A DNA stretch of 64,000 bases, taken from positions 744,001-808,000 of the forward strand of contig NZ_QWGE01000002.1 of assembly GCF_003576375.1 (NCBI RefSeq). The letters run 5' to 3'. This document shows positions 17,072-25,913 of this stretch, in pieces. Under the pieces are notes generated by a model, which ran no database searches, was not told where the DNA came from, and saw only the letters and a list, made by a program, of their open reading frames with translations. The stretch is from Pontibacter oryzae. Lineage in GTDB: Bacteria; Bacteroidota; Bacteroidia; Cytophagales; Hymenobacteraceae. Numbering within the stretch: position 1 is the first letter of the stretch; each line of letters begins with the position of its first letter. Position numbers and translations under genes: made by a program.

Positions 17072-17557
17072 ATGAAAGACACTTACTTGCCTGACGAAAC
17101 CTTCATGAGGGAAGCGATCAGGTTATCCAGAGAGAAAATGGAACAAGGTTACGGTGGGCCGTTTGGAGCAGTGATAGTACGCCAAAATGAGATTATAGCC
17201 CGCGGATTCAACAATGTACTCTCCTCCCATGATCCAACCGCGCACGCCGAAGTAGATGCAATAAGAAAAGCCGCTTTGGCATTGGGCACCCACGATTTGG
17301 CAGACTGTACGATCTACACTAGCTGTGAGCCTTGCCCTATGTGCCTGGGTGCTATTTACTGGGCTAGGTTAAAAAAAGTATACTTTGGCAACACCCACAG
17401 CGATGCAGCCGAGATAGGGTTTGATGACTCATTTATATACCAGGAGATTGAAAAGGAACGCAGCCAGCGATGCATCCCGATGCAGCAGTTACTTCCCGAT
17501 GAGGCGAAGGTGGCTTTTGAGGCATGGATGCAACGCGAAAATAAACAGCCTTATTAA
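17072..17557 (+). CDS. guaD: Guanine deaminase (GuaD, cytidine deaminase-like fold)
   Basis: Zinc enzyme predicted to convert guanine to xanthine and ammonia in purine salvage. The 161 residues match the small B. subtilis-type GuaD rather than the large amidohydrolase type. Zinc ligands are His58 and the PCPMC cysteines C88 and C91; Glu60 in TAHAEV is the proton shuttle. The substrate segment GGPFGAVIV (about 28-36), NNVLSSHDPTAHAEVDAIR and GFDDSFIYQEI near the C-terminus are characteristic for GuaD and differ from tRNA adenosine deaminase TadA. It is a single-gene unit; the CHASE3 kinase follows after 144 bases. Confidence 0.88.
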   Translation: MKDTYLPDETFMREAIRLSREKMEQGYGGPFGAVIVRQNEIIARGFNNVLSSHDPTAHAEVDAIRKAALALGTHDLADCTIYTSCEPCPMCLGAIYWARLKKVYFGNTHSDAAEIGFDDSFIYQEIEKERSQRCIPMQQLLPDEAKVAFEAWMQRENKQPY

Positions 17558-17701
17558 GAACTTTAATAGTGAGAGTATTGTCAGCAAAAGTACAAAAATC
17601 TATATTGCACAAGTTTTGCCTGGTCCCGGCACTTTTAGAAGGCTAAAATAAGCCCTTAAATTGCCCCTGCATCAGTCAACAAACCTGACTAAAAACCTCG
17701 A

Positions 17702-19216
17702 ATGAAGCTTCTTACAAAAATCTATTTAGCCTTCGGCTTTATCATGCTTATTTTTGCATTTGTAACAGCTTCTTACGTGCTGCAGTCATCAGTCATAGAA
17801 ACGGATGTGCAACGGGCAATAACCTCCTCTGAGATCCTGCGCCTTTCAGAAACCATGGCTAAAGCCATAATCGATTCGGAGACAGGTGTGCGTGGGTTTC
17901 AGGTATCAGACAACGAGGCATTCCTGGACCCTTATTATAAGGGTAGGAAAGAGTATACCGCTACCATAAAGCGGCTCTCAGGCCAAGTTACCGATACCTT
18001 GCAAACCAAGCGGCTGGCAGCTATAGACGAGACCTATGATCGTTGGCTGCATACTTTTGCTGCACGCTCCATCAAACTCCAGAAAAGGTCGCTTCAATCA
18101 GATTCTGGCAAGGCAGCTTATGAGGACTTTCGCATAAATGTTATCCGAGAGGGTGTAGGCCGCAAGATGATGGATAGCATCAGGGCCCATATTGATGCCT
18201 TTGACAAGCATGAGCTAAAGCTCAAAAACGTTCGCATGGCAGAATTGAACGGCACGCTGCGCTTAACGAACAATCTGGCCATCGCACTTACGATTATCTG
18301 CCTTGCCGTTGGCTTCATGATTATCCAGATCCTTGTAAAAGCTATACGAACCAGGTTGGAAGGGCTTGCCACCATGGCCACAGAAATCACAAACGGTGAC
18401 TTTAAGGCACGTGTTGTGGACAAGCGCAGCGATGAGATCTCTGTGGTGTCGAAATCATTGAACACGATGGCTTGGCGCCTGGATGAGAGTTTTACAGACC
18501 TGCAGAAAAGCAACGATGAGCTGGACCAGTTTGCCTATGTCGTATCGCATGACCTAAAGGCCCCCCTACGCGCTATTAACAGCTTGGCCGAGTGGATTGA
18601 GGAAGACCTTGGCACTGCCCTGGACCCAGACGTAAAGCGTAACATAGACTTGCTGCGTGGCCGTGTGCTGCGCATGGAGAATCTGATCAATGGCATTCTG
18701 GAGTATTCTCGCATCGGTAGAAAAGAGCTCCCTCAGCAGCATTTCTCAAGCCACAAACTGGTAACCGACATAGTTGACTCACTCTCGACGGGGCAGAACG
18801 TTCACGTGGATGTTGACCCATCTTTGCCAGAGCTTAATACAGAACATATATTTATGCACCAGGTATTCTCAAACCTGATCAGCAATGCCATAAAGTATAA
18901 CGATAAGCCAAACCCGCACGTGCATATTGGCGCCAGAGAATTGAGCGGCAACTATGAGTTTTGGGTTGAAGATAACGGCCCAGGTATTTCCAAGGAGTAT
19001 CATGAGAAGGTGTTTGGCATTTTCCAAACCATGGAGGCCCGCGATACAAAAGAAAGCACTGGCGTAGGGTTAGCCATTGTCAAAAAGATAATTGATGAAA
19101 AAGGCGGCTCAATTCACATCGAGTCTGAGCCAGGCTTGGGCAGCAAATTTGTTTTTAGCTGGCCTAAAGCTGAAAATACTGTAACCGCAGCAACAACCAG
19201 CCTGGAATTGGCATAA
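17702..19216 (+). CDS. CHASE3-HAMP sensor histidine kinase
   Basis: Membrane-bound sensor kinase, 504 residues. Helix 1 is at about 7-27, an extracytoplasmic CHASE3 domain spans about 35-180 (SEILRLSETMAKAIIDSETGVRGF), helix 2 is at about 190-212 and HAMP follows to about 265. The dimerisation domain has phospho-accepting His283 in VVSHDLKAPLRA, of the DHp type seen in phytochrome-like kinases. The ATPase domain shows NLISNAIKY (N box), EDNGPGIS (G1) and STGVGLAIVKK (G2), so it should be active. It heads a cluster with a soluble kinase 19 bases later, a CheY-like regulator and a hybrid kinase. Stimulus unknown. Confidence 0.92.
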   Translation: MKLLTKIYLAFGFIMLIFAFVTASYVLQSSVIETDVQRAITSSEILRLSETMAKAIIDSETGVRGFQVSDNEAFLDPYYKGRKEYTATIKRLSGQVTDTLQTKRLAAIDETYDRWLHTFAARSIKLQKRSLQSDSGKAAYEDFRINVIREGVGRKMMDSIRAHIDAFDKHELKLKNVRMAELNGTLRLTNNLAIALTIICLAVGFMIIQILVKAIRTRLEGLATMATEITNGDFKARVVDKRSDEISVVSKSLNTMAWRLDESFTDLQKSNDELDQFAYVVSHDLKAPLRAINSLAEWIEEDLGTALDPDVKRNIDLLRGRVLRMENLINGILEYSRIGRKELPQQHFSSHKLVTDIVDSLSTGQNVHVDVDPSLPELNTEHIFMHQVFSNLISNAIKYNDKPNPHVHIGARELSGNYEFWVEDNGPGISKEYHEKVFGIFQTMEARDTKESTGVGLAIVKKIIDEKGGSIHIESEPGLGSKFVFSWPKAENTVTAATTSLELA

Positions 19217-19235
19217 CTTATAGTATACCTACCCC

Positions 19236-19952
19236 ATGACGACCACCCCTCACCCGTGCCTTGCTGAAAAGGAACAACTGCAAAAAGAATTTGAAGAGTT
19301 CTCATACATTGTCTCGCACGATTTAAAAGCGCCTATCCGTGCCATTTCCAACCTGTCGGCCTGGATTGAAGAGGATTTAGGAGAGGACCTGTCGCCGGAC
19401 GTAAAGCAGAACATTGACCTGCTCCGCAACCGCACCGCGCGCTTAGAGCGCATGATTGAGGCTTTGCTACAGTTTTCGCGGGCCACCCGCACCGACATGG
19501 AAATTGTGCCGGTCAGTGTATCTGAGTTGATTGATGAACTTCGCGATGAACTGCCTGAGAATGTAGGGCTTAATCTGCCTGAAGAATTACCGGAATTTAT
19601 TACCTATAAATTAAAACTGAAACAAGTCTTGCGTAATATCATGCAAAATGCTGTTACCTTTACAGATAAAAACCAGCCTTGCATTTTCGTGGCATGGTAC
19701 CAGCAGGATGGCATGATAACATTTAGCATTGCAGACGATGGACAAGGTATTCCGGAAGATGCCTACGAAAAGATATTTTCTCTTTTCTATACTGTATCGC
19801 CTAAGGATGCCCTGGACACTGTTGGTGCCGGACTGGCAATTTCAAAAAAAATTGTGCAATTTGTAGGAGGCTCTATCAGGGCTGAAGCTAACCAGCATGG
19901 CGGTACAACCGTGCACTTTAGCTGGCCTTCAAGTATACAAACCCTTAATTAA
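19236..19952 (+). CDS. Soluble histidine kinase lacking a sensor domain
   Basis: A 238-residue cytoplasmic protein consisting only of a dimerisation domain and an ATPase domain. His28 lies in YIVSHDLKAPIRA; the N box reads NIMQNAVTF, the G1 box ADDGQGIP and the G2 box TVGAGLAISKK. Its DHp domain is very close to that of the preceding kinase (both read LKAP-RAI, WIEEDLG, DPDVK/SPDVK, NIDLLR), so it looks like a tandem duplicate that lost the CHASE3-HAMP part. With no input domain it must be controlled by partners, perhaps by forming mixed dimers with the upstream kinase. The start at 19236 leaves only 19 bases after the upstream stop. Confidence 0.87.
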   Translation: MTTTPHPCLAEKEQLQKEFEEFSYIVSHDLKAPIRAISNLSAWIEEDLGEDLSPDVKQNIDLLRNRTARLERMIEALLQFSRATRTDMEIVPVSVSELIDELRDELPENVGLNLPEELPEFITYKLKLKQVLRNIMQNAVTFTDKNQPCIFVAWYQQDGMITFSIADDGQGIPEDAYEKIFSLFYTVSPKDALDTVGAGLAISKKIVQFVGGSIRAEANQHGGTTVHFSWPSSIQTLN

Positions 19953-19983
19953 CTTTAATACCTTTTTAAAGTCTCAGGCTCAT

Positions 19984-20394
19984 ATGGAAAAATTGATAAA
20001 TATCCTGTTGGTGGAAGATGACGAAGTGGATATTATGAACGTGCAGCGCGCTTTCAAGAAAAACACAATCACTAACCCGCTTTTCATAGCTCACAACGGA
20101 GAAGAAGCCTTGGAAATGCTTCGGAACGGTGAAGTGCCTTTTCCGCATATCATCATTCTGGACATCAACATGCCCAAAATGAACGGCATTGAGTTTTTGA
20201 AGGAACTTCGCTCTGACGATGCCTTTAAAAGCGCCAGTGTTTTTGTGATGACTACCTCAAACCAGGACAGTGATAAAATCAATGCCTATAACTTTAATGT
20301 TGCAGGGTATATTCTTAAGCCGCTCTCCTTCGAGAAGTTCATCTCATCGGTAGCAACGCTTAACAACTACTGGCAACTGTGTGAGCGTCCGTAA
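19984..20394 (+). CDS. Single-domain response regulator (Rcp1/CheY-like)
   Basis: A 136-residue stand-alone receiver domain. The acidic pocket is EDD (11-13), phospho-acceptor Asp60 in ILDINMP, Thr in FVMTTS and Lys in YILKPLS. The NP/H(N)GEEALE and longer loop (NGEVPFPHIIILD) place it in the Rcp1-like group that commonly partners phytochrome-type kinases, matching the two kinases upstream. ATG 19984 is chosen because codons before it run into the previous gene. It has no output domain, so it probably moves phosphate to another protein, such as the hybrid kinase downstream, or acts by binding. Confidence 0.92.
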   Translation: MEKLINILLVEDDEVDIMNVQRAFKKNTITNPLFIAHNGEEALEMLRNGEVPFPHIIILDINMPKMNGIEFLKELRSDDAFKSASVFVMTTSNQDSDKINAYNFNVAGYILKPLSFEKFISSVATLNNYWQLCERP

Positions 20395-20443
20395 GACGGC
20401 ACAGGCAAGAGGTTGCAGATATAATCATAAGTAATAGTTTCAA

Positions 20444-22795
20444 GTGCATAAGTTTCTCCAACATAAGCAAAAGGCCGTTGAGCAGCTGAAAATCCTCATC
20501 ATTGACGATGACGAGGTGGACCAAATGGCTCTTAAGCGCTCTTTACATAAATCTGGACTGAACACACAGACGTTCTCGGCCTCCTCCGGCTCGAACGGAC
20601 TGCAGTTGTTGCATCAAGAAACCTTTGACTGTATTTTCATCGATTTCAAACTACCAGATATGGACGGTTTGGACTTGCTGGAGCAATTGCAGCATTTGGA
20701 ACTGGAAGCGCCACTTCTGTTGGTTACCTCGCACGGGGACGAACGCATCGCAGCTCAGGCAATCCGGCTGGGCGCGGCTGATTATATCCCAAAAAGCATA
20801 CTTACGCCTGAAGCTATTTCTCACAGTGTTCGCTCGGCCATACGTTTGCGCAAAGCTGAAACAGAGCGTTTTAAGTACGAAAAAAGCCTCCGCGACGCAC
20901 AATATCAGCTTGATCTGATAATTTCAAGCTCCCCTATGGCTTTTTTTAGCACCAATGCTGCCGGCGAGTTTTTATTTGTCCAGGGCAAGGTTTGGGAGAT
21001 GCTAGGCCTTAACCCGGAGGAGTTAGTCGGGAAATCATGCCTTGATGTGTTGAGTAGCTTTCCGCGTGTACTCAACCGTTTTAAAAGAGCCCTCAACGGA
21101 GAAACTATTCAGTCGATTGATGACCTCAATGGTTCCTTCTTTAAAGCACACTATGTACCGATTTACAATGAGTTTGGCAAGTTTGTGGGCATAACCGGGT
21201 TTGCCATTGACATTACGGACAGGATGAATAATGAGCGCGAACTGACACAGGCGAAAGAACTCGCAGAAAAATCAGTGCGTGTAAAAGAGCAGTTCTTGGC
21301 AAACATGAGCCATGAAATCCGAACACCGATGAATGGTATACTTGGCCTGACAAATGTGCTCCAAAAAACAAACCTAGACCAAGAGCAGCACAAATTTCTC
21401 AAAGCCATCCAAACGTCTGCCAACAACCTCATGCTCATCATTAACGATTTGCTTGATTTATCTAAGATCACCTCGCAGCAGTTCACTTTTGAGAATATCT
21501 CTTTTAACCTAGATGAACTTATTCAGGATATTGTAGACTTAATGCAAGTGCGTGTAAGCGAGCGTAACAACGTGCTGCTTACGCACCATAACGGCAATGT
21601 ACCTCAAACACTAGTCGGGGATCCATTCAGGCTGAAACAGGTGCTGCTGAATCTCATCGGCAATGCCAATAAGTTTACTGAAAATGGTGACATTAAGCTT
21701 CTGATTCATACTTTAGAAGACTCAAATGGCAAGATATTGCTAGAGTTTACTGTAGAAGACTCCGGTATAGGCATCGCTGAAGACAAACTTCAGCTTATTT
21801 TCGAGAGCTTCAACCAGGCAACCAACGACACAACCCGTAAGTATGGCGGCACTGGCCTGGGGCTTTCTATTTCCAAGAGCCTCGTCGAAATGCAGGGAGG
21901 CACAATTGCTGTGCGTAGCCAACCGTTGGCTGGCAGTGCCTTTACCTTTACCCTACCCTTCTCTGCTCCCAATGCCTCAGAAACACAAAAAGAAGTGCCA
22001 ATTGAAACGCAAGAGTCTGGGGAGCTAGAGCTCTTGCCTATGAGCCATTTGCGAATCTTGCTTGCCGAGGATAACGAGATAAACCAATTGCTCATATCAA
22101 CCGTGCTCGCAGATTGGGAAGTGGAGCTAGATATGGTGACCAACGGTATGGAGGCGCTGAAGATGTTTAAGAAAAATCGTTATGACCTTATTCTAATGGA
22201 TATGCAGATGCCAGAAATGGATGGCTACGATGCCACAGGCTACATCCGGAAGCACGGCGGCGAGCAAGCATGCATTCCAATCATTGCTCTTACGGCACAC
22301 GCTACTACTGGGGAAGTTGAAAAGTGCCTCGCTGCAGGTGCAGATGCTTACGTGTCTAAGCCCTTCGAGCCGGAGCACCTGTATCAAACCATCTATAAGC
22401 TTACGCATCAGAATGGCTGCACAACCACCTCGGCGCATGCTGCCCCAAGTATAAAACTGGAACCATTGCACAAACTGTCTCCGGACCGGGCAAGCTTCCT
22501 GAACGAGCTGCTCACGCTGTGCCTTAATAGCACGCTTACCGCACAGGAAGCGTTAGCCAGTTATGACGAAAAGCGTAACTTGCAGCAACTAGAACATGCC
22601 GTAGCCGACCTGCACGATAGTATCGCTGTTATTTCAGCCCAACCCTTACTCGGCACATTAGAGGAACTACAGCAAGCCATTGAGCAGCATAACATCCTAA
22701 GCATAAAACCACTGATCGTACAGTCGATGTTACAGAGCAAGGAGCTCGTGGATTTGCTAAATCAGGAACTTAGCCAACTACATGAAATAGCCTAA
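20444..22795 (+). CDS. Hybrid histidine kinase: REC-PAS-HisKA-HATPase-REC plus degenerate Hpt
   Basis: A 783-residue cytoplasmic phosphorelay protein. The order is receiver 1 (about 15-130, IIDDDEVD, phospho-Asp in FIDFKLPD), PAS (about 150-265, ending FAIDITDR), HisKA with His290 in NMSHEIRTPMNG, HATPase (NLIGNANKF, EDSGIGIA, GGTGLGLSISK), receiver 2 (LLAEDNEIN, MDMQMPEMDG, SKPF) and a helical tail. That tail aligns with Hpt domains, but the acceptor His position is Ala721 (ADLHDS instead of H-x-L-K-G-S). No membrane helix exists. The start is GTG 20444; no in-frame ATG lies before the first receiver motif. It ends against ffh at a shared terminator. Confidence 0.92.
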   Translation: MHKFLQHKQKAVEQLKILIIDDDEVDQMALKRSLHKSGLNTQTFSASSGSNGLQLLHQETFDCIFIDFKLPDMDGLDLLEQLQHLELEAPLLLVTSHGDERIAAQAIRLGAADYIPKSILTPEAISHSVRSAIRLRKAETERFKYEKSLRDAQYQLDLIISSSPMAFFSTNAAGEFLFVQGKVWEMLGLNPEELVGKSCLDVLSSFPRVLNRFKRALNGETIQSIDDLNGSFFKAHYVPIYNEFGKFVGITGFAIDITDRMNNERELTQAKELAEKSVRVKEQFLANMSHEIRTPMNGILGLTNVLQKTNLDQEQHKFLKAIQTSANNLMLIINDLLDLSKITSQQFTFENISFNLDELIQDIVDLMQVRVSERNNVLLTHHNGNVPQTLVGDPFRLKQVLLNLIGNANKFTENGDIKLLIHTLEDSNGKILLEFTVEDSGIGIAEDKLQLIFESFNQATNDTTRKYGGTGLGLSISKSLVEMQGGTIAVRSQPLAGSAFTFTLPFSAPNASETQKEVPIETQESGELELLPMSHLRILLAEDNEINQLLISTVLADWEVELDMVTNGMEALKMFKKNRYDLILMDMQMPEMDGYDATGYIRKHGGEQACIPIIALTAHATTGEVEKCLAAGADAYVSKPFEPEHLYQTIYKLTHQNGCTTTSAHAAPSIKLEPLHKLSPDRASFLNELLTLCLNSTLTAQEALASYDEKRNLQQLEHAVADLHDSIAVISAQPLLGTLEELQQAIEQHNILSIKPLIVQSMLQSKELVDLLNQELSQLHEIA

Positions 22796-22806
22796 ACCTA
22801 AAAGCC

Positions 22807-22857
22807 TATAAAAAAGAGCGGCCATACTTTCAGAAAGTATGGCCGCTCTTTTTTATA
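22807..22857. terminator. Bidirectional terminator between hybrid kinase and ffh
   Basis: A 24-bp perfect stem (22807-22830 with 22834-22857) closed by a CAG loop; core GAGCGGCCATACTTT, flanked by A-runs and T-runs on opposite sides, so it can stop transcription from both converging genes. The stem contains the AAGTAT motif. Confidence 0.92.
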
Positions 22858-22869
22858 CTTGATGCTATA

Positions 22870-24204
22870 TTAGCGCTTCATCAGGTTTGCCATGTTGCTC
22901 AGGCCGCCACGCTTGCCGGCCATCTTGTTCATAGAGCGCATCATCTTACGCATGTCATTAAACTGCTTCATGAGGTTGTTAACCTGCTGCACATCCGTAC
23001 CGCTACCTTTGGCAATTCGCGCACGGCGGCTTCCGCTGATCATGTCCGGGTTCTCGCGCTCGGCTTTGGTCATGGATTTAATGATTGCCTCGATAGGCTT
23101 GAAAGCGTTCTCATCAATCTCCACATCTTTTAATGCTTTGCCTACACCCGGGATCATGCCAACCAGGTCTTTGATATCACCCATTTTCTTAATCTGCTCC
23201 AGCTGCGTCAGGAAGTCATCAAAGTTAAACTGGTTCTTGCGGATTTTCTTGTTGATACGCTTCGCCTCGTCCTCATCAAACGCCTGCTGCGCACGCTCAA
23301 CCAGGGAGATAACATCACCCATGCCAAGGATACGCTGCGCCATACGATCCGGGTAAAACAGATCAAGCGCCTCCATCTTCTCGCCGGTAGAGATAAACTT
23401 GATAGGCTTCTCAACAATGGCACGGATAGAAAGGGCCGCACCACCACGTGAGTCACCATCCAGCTTTGTTAGCACAACGCCATCAAAGTTAATGCGCTCG
23501 TTAAACGTTTTGGCAGTGTTCACCGCATCCTGGCCTGTCATGGAGTCAACCACGAAAAGGGTTTCGGTTGGGTTGATGGCCTTTTTGATCTCGGCAATCT
23601 CGTTCATCATCGCCTCATCCACCGCCAAACGACCGGCGGTATCGATGATAACTACTTTCTTATGCGTCTTCTTGGCGTGCTCAATGGCGTTCAGGGCGAT
23701 CTGAACAGGATTTTTGTTATCCAGCTCGGTATAAGCCTCTACGCCAACCTGCTCGGCAAGTACCTGCAGCTGGTTAATTGCAGCGGGGCGGTACACGTCG
23801 CAGGCTGCCACCATTACGGAACGGCCTTGCTTCTTGATATGGTTGGCAAGTTTACCTGTGAAGGTTGTTTTACCGGAACCCTGCAACCCAGAGATAAGTA
23901 TAACTGCTGGCTCGCCCTTCAGGTTAATATCCTGCTTCACTCCGCCCATCAGCTCGGTCAGCTCCTCGTGCATGATCTTCACCATCAGCTGGCCCGGAGA
24001 CACAGCAATCAGTACATCACGGCCCAGGGCCTTCTCTTTGATGTTATCAGTTACAGTTTTGGCAACTTTATAGTTTACGTCGGCATCCACTAAGGCACGG
24101 CGTACCTCTTTAATGGTTGTCGCTACGTTGATTTCGGTAATGCTACCCTGACCTTTCAGCGTTTTAAACGCGCGGTCCAGTTTGTTACTTAAATTATCGA
24201 ACAT
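22870..24204 (-). CDS. ffh: Signal recognition particle protein Ffh (SRP54)
   Basis: GTPase that, with 4.5S RNA, delivers nascent membrane proteins to FtsY and SecYEG. The 444 residues show the N domain (1-90), the G domain with GLQGSGKTTF (106-115), DTAGRLAVDE, and TKLDGDSRGGAAL, and the Met-rich M domain. The signal-peptide and RNA-binding region includes the SGSRRARIAKGSG helix-turn motif that contacts the SRP RNA, then MKQFNDMRKMMRSM. Length and motifs are standard, so it is fully functional. Its RNA partner, ffs, is encoded in the same window at 44715-44806. It is transcribed alone, with a 190-base divergent region before the GT4 gene. Confidence 0.97.
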   Translation of the reverse strand: MFDNLSNKLDRAFKTLKGQGSITEINVATTIKEVRRALVDADVNYKVAKTVTDNIKEKALGRDVLIAVSPGQLMVKIMHEELTELMGGVKQDINLKGEPAVILISGLQGSGKTTFTGKLANHIKKQGRSVMVAACDVYRPAAINQLQVLAEQVGVEAYTELDNKNPVQIALNAIEHAKKTHKKVVIIDTAGRLAVDEAMMNEIAEIKKAINPTETLFVVDSMTGQDAVNTAKTFNERINFDGVVLTKLDGDSRGGAALSIRAIVEKPIKFISTGEKMEALDLFYPDRMAQRILGMGDVISLVERAQQAFDEDEAKRINKKIRKNQFNFDDFLTQLEQIKKMGDIKDLVGMIPGVGKALKDVEIDENAFKPIEAIIKSMTKAERENPDMISGSRRARIAKGSGTDVQQVNNLMKQFNDMRKMMRSMNKMAGKRGGLSNMANLMKR

Positions 24205-24395
24205 CTCTTTTTCTGGATTTACCTACAAAAATAAGGAATATCAGCAATACTTGCTACTCAAATGTACGACAACTGCCAGATCAGTTAAGGTTCCGGGCCA
24301 AGTATAAATACAACAGCAGCCCACAGAGCGCGTAAAGCCAATATCGGAATCAATAATTCCCTATATTTGGAAATGAACGCTTATTAGGAATTGCT

Positions 24396-25718
24396 TTGAA
24401 AAAAACTGACCTCACAGACTTATTATATATTTCATACTATTGGCCGCCTTCAGGGGGCCCGGGCGTGCAACGCGGCCTCAAGTTCTGCAAGTATCTGCCG
24501 CAGTTCGGCGTGATTCCCACCGTGCTCACCGTCGACGAAAAGCAAGCCTCCTACCCGCTCCTGGATGCCACTTTTGCGCAGGAAGTGCCCGATGGGCTGA
24601 AAGTATACCGCACGGCAACCTCTGAGCCTTTTGAGTATTACAAGAAGCTTTCGGGGAAGAAGGAAATCCCTTACAGCGGGTTTGCCAATCAGCAATCCAA
24701 GGATACGTTAGTGGACAAGGTGTTCAAGTTTGTGCGCGGCAACCTGTTTATACCTGACGCACGCGTTGGCTGGAACAAGCATGCTCTGCGCAAAGCGCAG
24801 GAGCTGTTAAAAGTCGGTAAATATAAGGCCATACTTACCACCAGTCCGCCGCACTCCACGCAGCTTATCGGCTTAAAACTGAAGAAGAAGTATAACCTGC
24901 CCTGGATTGCCGACCTCCGCGACCCCTGGACCAACATCCATTATTACGACCAGCTGTACCATACGGCGCTTGCCAAGCGGCTCGATGAAAAGTATGAGCG
25001 CCAGGTGCTGGAGCAGGCCGATGCCATTATCGTAACCAGCGAGGATACCAAAAGGCTTTTCCTGAACAAGCCGGCCAGCATCGACCCGGACAAGATCCAT
25101 GTAATCCCGAACGGGTATGATGGTGCAGATTTTACATACCAAAGCAAGCCGCCAAAAGATGAGTTGCTGATAACCTATACCGGAACGATAACAGAGAACT
25201 ATAACATTGATGTTTTTCTGAAGGTGCTGGCACATTTACTTTCAGTGCATAGCGAGATAAACTACAAGCTGCGCTTTGTGGGCAAAGTATCCGAGGGCGT
25301 TAAAAAGCGCATCGAGAAGGCGGGCGTATTGGGCATCACGGAGTTTATACCCTATGTGCCGCACCACGAATCAATCAGATATATGATGGAAAGCACCGTG
25401 CTCTTCCTGGCTATAGCTGATGTAGATAACGTGTACGCCAACGTTCCAGGCAAACTGTTTGAGTACCTGGCCGCCAACAAACCCATTATTGCCCTGGGTC
25501 CGGTGCACTCCGACCTGGACCGCATCATTGATGAGTGTGGTGCTGGCCGGCTGTTCCATTACACCGCCTATGACCTAATGCTGGATCACATGAACCAGTG
25601 GAGCAAAGCCTGGAAGATCAACCCGAACCTAGACTTGCCATACATTAACCACTCGCGCTACTCCCGTGAGGCGCTCACAGAGGAATTAGCCAGCCTCATC
25701 AAATCGTTGAGCAAATGA
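24396..25718 (+). CDS. GT4-type glycosyltransferase
   Basis: GT-B fold glycosyltransferase of 440 residues, likely to add a sugar to a lipid-linked or surface glycan at the cytoplasmic face. The acceptor half starts with YISYYWPPSGGPGVQRGLK, whose glycine-rich loop is typical of GT4 enzymes. The donor half has VIPNGYDGADF, ITYTGTITENYNIDVFL (GT4 motif at the inter-domain strand), and a KLFEYLAANKPIIALG segment in place of the E-x7-E motif. TTG 24396 is the chosen start, with AGGA six bases upstream; the nearest ATG is in another frame. It is followed by its own terminator. Confidence 0.83.
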   Translation: MKKTDLTDLLYISYYWPPSGGPGVQRGLKFCKYLPQFGVIPTVLTVDEKQASYPLLDATFAQEVPDGLKVYRTATSEPFEYYKKLSGKKEIPYSGFANQQSKDTLVDKVFKFVRGNLFIPDARVGWNKHALRKAQELLKVGKYKAILTTSPPHSTQLIGLKLKKKYNLPWIADLRDPWTNIHYYDQLYHTALAKRLDEKYERQVLEQADAIIVTSEDTKRLFLNKPASIDPDKIHVIPNGYDGADFTYQSKPPKDELLITYTGTITENYNIDVFLKVLAHLLSVHSEINYKLRFVGKVSEGVKKRIEKAGVLGITEFIPYVPHHESIRYMMESTVLFLAIADVDNVYANVPGKLFEYLAANKPIIALGPVHSDLDRIIDECGAGRLFHYTAYDLMLDHMNQWSKAWKINPNLDLPYINHSRYSREALTEELASLIKSLSK

Positions 25719-25741
25719 TATGTATGTATCCGTTAACAGTG

Positions 25742-25768
25742 AAAGCAGCCCCCAAAAGGCTGCTTTTT
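25742..25768 (+). terminator. Terminator after the GT4 gene
   Basis: AAAGCAGCC (25742-25750) pairs with GGCTGCTTT (25758-25766), followed by further T residues. Confidence 0.8.
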
Positions 25769-25913
25769 CGTTTACTGAAAAGGATTAAAAAAATTGATGG
25801 TATAACTCGCATCGATACGCCGTATTTCCTATCTTAAGTATTAGTTCATACTTTTTGCAGCCGCTTAGCCGCAAGTATGGGCTATGCTTATTCTCACCTT
25901 AATCCGATAACCT

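Noticed and set aside
17558-17701. Gene or structured RNA between guaD and the CHASE3 kinase
   Set aside because: Short AT-rich region; no convincing frame, hairpin or promoter consensus.
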